A DNA stretch of 64,000 bases from Seriola aureovittata (taxonomy: Eukaryota; Chordata; Actinopteri; Carangiformes; Carangidae), in NCBI RefSeq assembly GCF_021018895.1, contig NC_079374.1, positions 4,662,212-4,726,211 of the forward strand. The letters are read 5' to 3'. The notes under the pieces are model-generated. The model saw only the letters and a program-made list of their open reading frames with translations, searched no databases and had not been told where the DNA came from. Within the stretch, counting starts at the first letter, position 1; every line of letters begins with the position of its first letter. The position numbers were made by a program, and so were the translations under genes. Below, piece after piece: positions 59,001 through 64,000 of this stretch.

Positions 59001-61974
59001 TTTCCGTCTGTCCATCCGTCTGTCTGTCTTTAACCACAGTTCCTCTTCATCCTGCTACAGTATTAGTTCACACATCAGGTTTTCTGGGTGTCCCTGTATT
59101 ATCTTCATTGGCAATGTTTGCACTTTGGTTATGGTTGGGGAGGCATTGAGGTTTTGATTAAGTGTTAATGAAGTAAACACATTTAGTCTCAGTCATTTTG
59201 TCTGAGCCCAACACCACAGTTTAACTCCCTTTACCTCAACCATGTGCCTTAAGTGCAGAAACAGATCTGCATAGCAATGTAATCAGACTTTAGTTGCTAC
59301 AAGCTGATGATATTTTAGAGAAAAATCACCTCGTCCTTTCCTCATGTGGACACAGCAAAACAAAATTAAACATGCCAGAATTAAATCCACCTTTCAGCAC
59401 CGTGGATAGCACCAGTCGGCCAGACGTGCCAAAACACTAATTTATGAACTTCAGTATTTAATAGGGAATAATCTCAAAATGAAAGAACAGTGTGCTGTCA
59501 ACAGAGAAATAAATAGGCTCTTGTCACAGGAGCATGAGCGCTGAGAGTGAAAGTCTATTTCTGATTTTATAGTTTTTTTGCACTATAGACTGTTCCATAG
59601 TTGGACTGGCCATTGGAAGAACTAAGAGAAATCCCAGTGGGCAGCCACATCAGTGGGCCGGTTTTTTCTGCATGACTGTCATTCACAATTGAGAGCGAGC
59701 GTGCTGTGTGGGTGTTCACATTTTTAACCCTCACAGACGCAACCGGAGCCGCCACCATCATTATCACTTTGAGGGGGAAGATAAATTTCGTTCCCACCAC
59801 AGAAAGATAAACTCCTGGTGCCTGTCATGTAATGTGCATGCCCGTTAAGCTTAATGTTCATTACTACTGATTTAATTGAATAAATTCAACAGTGTAAGCA
59901 TGCTATTTTTAAACACTTTGTTGAGACAATGGCTTAGGGATAAGCCTCTTGTTGCAGAAAGTCAGTCCTGGCTTTGGCCCTGGTTTTCTGGCTGTTTGAG
60001 AACTGCTGGCTTCCAATTCACTTAGTCTCGTCTCCATTATGGCAAATAAACTGCATTTATTACATGTACCATTATCGCTAAAGGAGGAGAGTGGGAGGGA
60101 GAGAGAGAAGCAGCCGCTAACTGCTAAGCTACAGAAGCTAACAGATCTGAATAGCATGTAAAACAGAAACACCAGCAACAGGTCCACTGAAATCACAGGT
60201 GACTTATAGTTTGAATCAGTTACAGGAAGTGTTAAGTTTGTATTAATGCAGTAACTTTACGACACACGACAAACAGGAGCAAATCAAAAGTAGGCTTCGT
60301 ACTTAAATACCACTATGACCTATTGGAAACAAAGACCTGCCTTAAATATTGACGTGTTGCCTTCTGCAGCTGAGGTAAATAATGACGCCGGTCACTTTTT
60401 GAGGAAATACGGTCGTTGAAAACTGTTGTGGATCCGCCGTGACCTTCCCCTGAAGATGTAATAGAAACTGTTTGCGCTAAATCGTATTGAAAGAGCAACT
60501 TGGCACTTGGTCAACCAATTGTGTAACTTCATCACCCAACTCTATCACTCAGTCACTCACTGACATTCATGGATCACCTTACATTGATATTGAAATCATA
60601 ATTCATGTGACATAAAGTTTCTCTCAAATATATAATTGCTGTTGCAAAGTATTAGTATAGAGTATAAATATAGTTTCTAGGGGTTAGATTGAAAACGTTG
60701 TGGTTTATCCATCTATGCTGTCTGGGATCCACAGATTCAATTTTGAGGCCATAATTTATCATTTATTTATAATTAATTCTGTATTGATTATAGTGTGCCA
60801 GACTCAAAAATGAAAGGATTAATATTTGCATGTGTCCTCAGGCTCTGTGTTAAATCTGGTAACTCAGCATCCCTGAATGAAGCTCTAATCTCCCTCAAAG
60901 GCACCATTTGTGAGAGCCTTTGATTGGATCTTACATAGTAAATTGGCAATTTGTACCCCTCTTCCTAACCACATGAATTATTTTATAATGTATTTTTAAT
61001 AGAAATTAAGAGCTGTTATGCGGCACCTCTCAGACTCTCTCTCTCACACATATACCCACTCTTCTCTGTCACTTATCATCCAGGGTTTCTGTGTTTCCTT
61101 AAAAAGCCTCACTGTAATCCTCAGTGGCAATGGACTAAATCCATCACTTGTAGATTTTGCTGTAACCGCTGCAGCTGAGGCTGAGGACTGTTTCATTCTG
61201 CAGTACTGTGGGGAAACTTTATGTAGTGGGATGGGGAAATGCACAGTTCAACTTATTTTTATCCATCAGCGACCATTAACATTTCACTGTTCAATGACTG
61301 TGAAAGAGTTTCAAAACAGTCCCAAGCTGATACTTACTTACCAATAAACTGATCCAAAATGTGTGAAACGCAGAGAAAAAATTAAAAAATTGCCGGGGAA
61401 TTAAAACCACTACTTTGCATACCAGACAAATCTGAGTCCTGCCAGTTCTCCTGGTGTAATCATGAATCTCAGGTTGGTGAGGATTGAAACCACACTGTGG
61501 AATTTTAAACAGTGACTGAACAAGATAATCACACTACACTTTTTTGAGATTGCTCTTTTTAAAGACGCTCTGAAGTGGCTTGAGGAGGGGCCATGCAATC
61601 TGTTACAGCACTTAAAGCTTGAGAAGAAAAATTTACATGTTGGTGGCTTGAAATAGCAGAAAAAAAGTAATACTGGATTTTTTTTCCCCCAGGGCTCAGG
61701 GAAACACTTTGGTTGAGAGTGAGGTATCTCAGCCACTGGTGCACAGCTATTCATTTAATTTGTTGTCAAAACCCACGGACACCAGACGGTGAACTCTGAG
61801 GATTTTGGTGACTTTTTGACTTTTCCCAGGACAAAGTCAAAGCTTCATCTTCATCAACGCACTTAAAGTACCAAAATGAATGAGATAGATAATGTCTTAT
61901 CTTAATCTAAAATAATACATGGTTTGAGTCATAATTAATTTTTTGATTATATTTTGTATTATTAATTACAAGTA
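56046..61974. other. Non-coding DNA, nothing recognised except a tetranucleotide repeat
   Basis: Many short ORFs, none with domain content (including 61018-61347, plus). AT-rich with scattered A/T runs. No exon or repeat family recognised, apart from the CTGT microsatellite. Confidence 0.45.
58969..59029. repeat. (CTGT)n tetranucleotide microsatellite
   Basis: About thirteen CTGT-type units with CCGT and CCAT variants. Encodes an artefactual Cys-Leu-Ser-Val repeat ORF. Confidence 0.95.
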
Positions 61975-62255
61975 CAGTACAGCACAACACGAACCATCCT
62001 CTCCACAATGTTCTGGCAGGACAGAGAAGCAGCTGCAGCAAACATCTCATCTCACTGCGCTGCAGAACAGAGAGGTTCAGGAGATCCTTTGTTCCCACTG
62101 CCATCAGGCTATACAACACCTCAGCCAAAGGAAGTGGACTAATCTAATTATTATTGTTCATTTATTATTAACTGTTTTTATTGTTATTATCAACAATGAG
62201 CTAATGGACACATGAATTTCCCCTAGATGATAAATAAAGTATCTATCTATCTTGA
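61975..62255 (+). mobile_element. LINE 3' end with RT C-terminal remnant and (ATCT)n tail
   Basis: A plus-strand frame reads HPLHNVLAGQRSS, SLRCRTERFRRSFVPTAIRL and YNTSAKGSG, the R-F/x-x-S-F-x-P-x-A-I/V-R-L-x-N pattern at the end of many fish non-LTR polyproteins. It is followed by an AT-rich 3' region, GATGATAAATAAAGTATC and a CTATCTATCT tail. Strongly 5'-truncated. Confidence 0.7.
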
Positions 62256-62389
62256 GTTAATTTTACTCAGTTACTTTCCACAACTGATTTTACCAACAAT
62301 GATGTATCTATTAAAGCACAAGCCATATTACCATGACACCTTCTGTAAATACTTTTTACATAGTGATTCTGAGCTTTTTTCAGTGGCAT
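62256..62389. repeat. Possible repeat fragment after the LINE tail
   Basis: TTTTACTCAGTTACTTTCCAC resembles the ACTCAG...AAAAGT-type repeat seen near 1 kb. Short and uncertain. Confidence 0.25.
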
Positions 62390-62680
62390 CTGGCTAAAAT
62401 CTTGAAGTACACACAACATTTGCATTAATGTTCACATTCATGTTCCCCAGAGGATACACACCTTTTTCCACTTTGGAAACTCCCATCAGGTCAATTTTCT
62501 CTGGTGCACCACCCTCAGGATAAAATGTCAGTTTCATGCACAAGACTGCTCCTTATATGAGCAGCAGATTGCCATAAAATATAAGCACATTCATGTTCCC
62601 GAGGGGATAATCAGGGTGTATGAATACTCTCTGAAGCCTCTCTATGTACTTTTAATTATAACGTTTTGGTTCTCAGGACT
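62390..62680. repeat. Fish dispersed repeat family 6, with internal direct repeats
   Basis: CACATTCATGTTCCCCAGAGGATA at about 62432 and CACATTCATGTTCCCGAGGGGATAATC at about 62587 are about 155 bp apart, so the unit is duplicated. ATGTCAGTTTCATGCAC and CACTTTGGAAACTCCC fill the interval. It matches the type of repeat at 25855-25960. Confidence 0.55.
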
Positions 62681-63511
62681 CCCACAGGAGGTTGGTGATG
62701 GGAAATGCACACATCACAATCGTGATTGCAGCCAAACATTCACTTCCTTTAGCTCCTGTCCATAAAGACACTAGAATATAATAAGTGTATGTGTAGTGAA
62801 TGGTGTCTCATCCAGCAGTGATGTGATTGGGTTATTATATGTGATTCTGACTGAAAGAGCAGCTACATTATCTTTTCCAACACATTTCACCGAAGGATAC
62901 CAGATAAATAAAACTGTGGGAAACTAACGGAGTGTATGCACTAAGACAGGGTGATAGTGTGGTATGGATTTGGGCTCAGCTGCAGGGGAGTGGCTCATGG
63001 GAGCAGTGCCAGGTTTCTAATTGGCACAGGTGTTACCTGTTTAGCTGACTTTTGACTCTCTCTGGTGACGCAGTAGCATGCTGAATCTGGAAACAAAGAC
63101 ACACACACACACACACATACATGATGGAGCCAAGAGAGGATGGTTGTCCTCCTTTCAGGATTTTTGGGTTTGTGTTATTGAAGAGTCAGGACTGTTAAGC
63201 CCTCCAGAGTTGCCGGGCAAAAGAGCGGAGGAGCGGTAGAAAGCCTCTGTATCTTTGTGTGTGTGAGTAACAATAAAAAAAAAACTTAAAATAAACTAAG
63301 TGAATTGAACTGTGTGGGTCTGGTCTGTCTAAGTTACAGACAGAAATATGTAGGTATTGCTGTAAAACTGAATCGGGCTTATATAGCCTAACATAGCACC
63401 TGAACAGCTGTCATTACCATTACACATAGCTGTGGCTTAACCATCCTCAATATTAATTAAACATCAGGAGGATGATCAATGATCACTATTGAAGGAGACT
63501 TCCCAAAGTGC

Positions 63512-63565
<54 letters not shown>

Positions 63566-64000
63566 GTGTGTGACATCATGAAGGAATTCATTTAACAGAA
63601 TTCCTCTGGTAATCATTTTCTTTGTGCGGTGCTTTGTGCAGCCTCCACTGATGGTCAACCATGATTGTTGCCATTCATCATTTTCCACCTGCCTGAGCTT
63701 CAGCCACATTCATCACTTCCCACCTGCCTGAGCGGAGCCGGGGCTACAGAATCGCACAAGCCTGAGTGGGAAACAGAGAATCACAATGATTGAACGTCAA
63801 GGGAAGCAGATGTCAAACTGGTATTCGGCCTGAATGACACGCGGACCCCTCGCTTTCCCCTGTCACTTTAAACTATTAAGTGACCTTCAAAACAGAAACG
63901 CTACACCATTACTGCCGCGCTGTCACAGTCTGATGGCGAACGCTGACGGATGAGCGGTGAGGTGCTGAGGCCGTCAGAAAGCTCTCAAATCATTAAGGTG
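62681..64000. other. Non-coding DNA with two microsatellites
   Basis: A (CA)n tract at 63099-63116 and the AT tract listed separately. Otherwise nothing is supported to the window end. Confidence 0.5.
63511..63572. repeat. (AT)n microsatellite
   Basis: About 28 AT units with AAAT and GT interruptions, followed by GTGTGTG. It makes an artefactual Tyr/Ile ORF on the minus strand. Confidence 0.95.

Noticed and set aside
58925..59149. Cys-Leu-Ser-Val repeat ORF
   Set aside because: Translation of the CTGT microsatellite.
63476..63709. Minus-strand ORF with a Tyr-Ile repeat
   Set aside because: Translation of the AT microsatellite.
1..64000. CRISPR array, operon structure or prokaryotic signals
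   Set aside because: Repeat types, codon-poor composition and LINE/SINE/LTR content are those of a fish nuclear genome. No regularly spaced direct repeats were found.

Overview
The window looks like non-coding nuclear DNA from a ray-finned (teleost) fish. It is A+T-rich, full of CA/GT microsatellites, and densely seeded with fish-type interspersed repeats: L2-like LINE relics, Tc1/mariner pieces, hAT-like relics, TTAA-ended MITEs, a tRNA-derived SINE head and a Ty3/gypsy LTR element. I found no complete host protein-coding gene, no RNA gene and no CRISPR array. The only long convincing open reading frame belongs to the LTR retrotransposon. One 180-bp stretch (45587-45766) has the features of a host exon and may mark this as intron or gene-flank DNA.

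Layout. 1-5.1 kb: small duplications, a possible Harbinger-like fragment, a Tc1-like deletion derivative (1637-2099), GA and CTC low-complexity tracts, and a Tc1 3' end (4870-5061). 6-11.7 kb: three copies of one TTAA-ended MITE (6050-6530 in one orientation; 8085-8387 and 11215-11693 in the other), a CA-interrupted repeat and an ATATCG-type element. 15.4-16 kb: a dispersed GGTTTAGG-type repeat. 19.4-22.5 kb: a structurally complete, very young LTR retrotransposon on the minus strand with a 5-bp target duplication. 22.8-29 kb: a second MITE family, a hAT-like relic and short homeodomain/bZIP-type palindromes. 30.5-31.6 kb: an L2-like LINE relic on the plus strand. 32.8-35.8 kb: a third MITE family (two copies) and a Tc1 5' end. 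39.4, 44.3 and 49.2 kb: three minus-strand LINE reverse transcriptase relics. 45.6 kb: the candidate exon. 52.8 kb: a CTG repeat. 55.4-56.0 kb: a SINE-like repeat apparently split by another repeat. 62 kb: a LINE 3' end. 63.5 kb: an AT microsatellite.

The best object is the LTR element at 19422-22477. It has 744/745-bp LTRs that differ, by eye, only in one C-run length, a tRNA-Leu primer binding site, a 15-nt polypurine tract and an uninterrupted 498-codon ORF. The ORF runs Gag-like N-terminus, integrase HH zinc-finger half, RT C-terminal end, RNase H. The reading order integrase before RNase H matches the unusual Gmr1-type Ty3/gypsy lineage (Ty1/copia-like pol order) after internal deletion. 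This is an inference, and the main thing to test. The ORF cannot supply protease, RT or integrase activity, so the copy was probably mobilised in trans.
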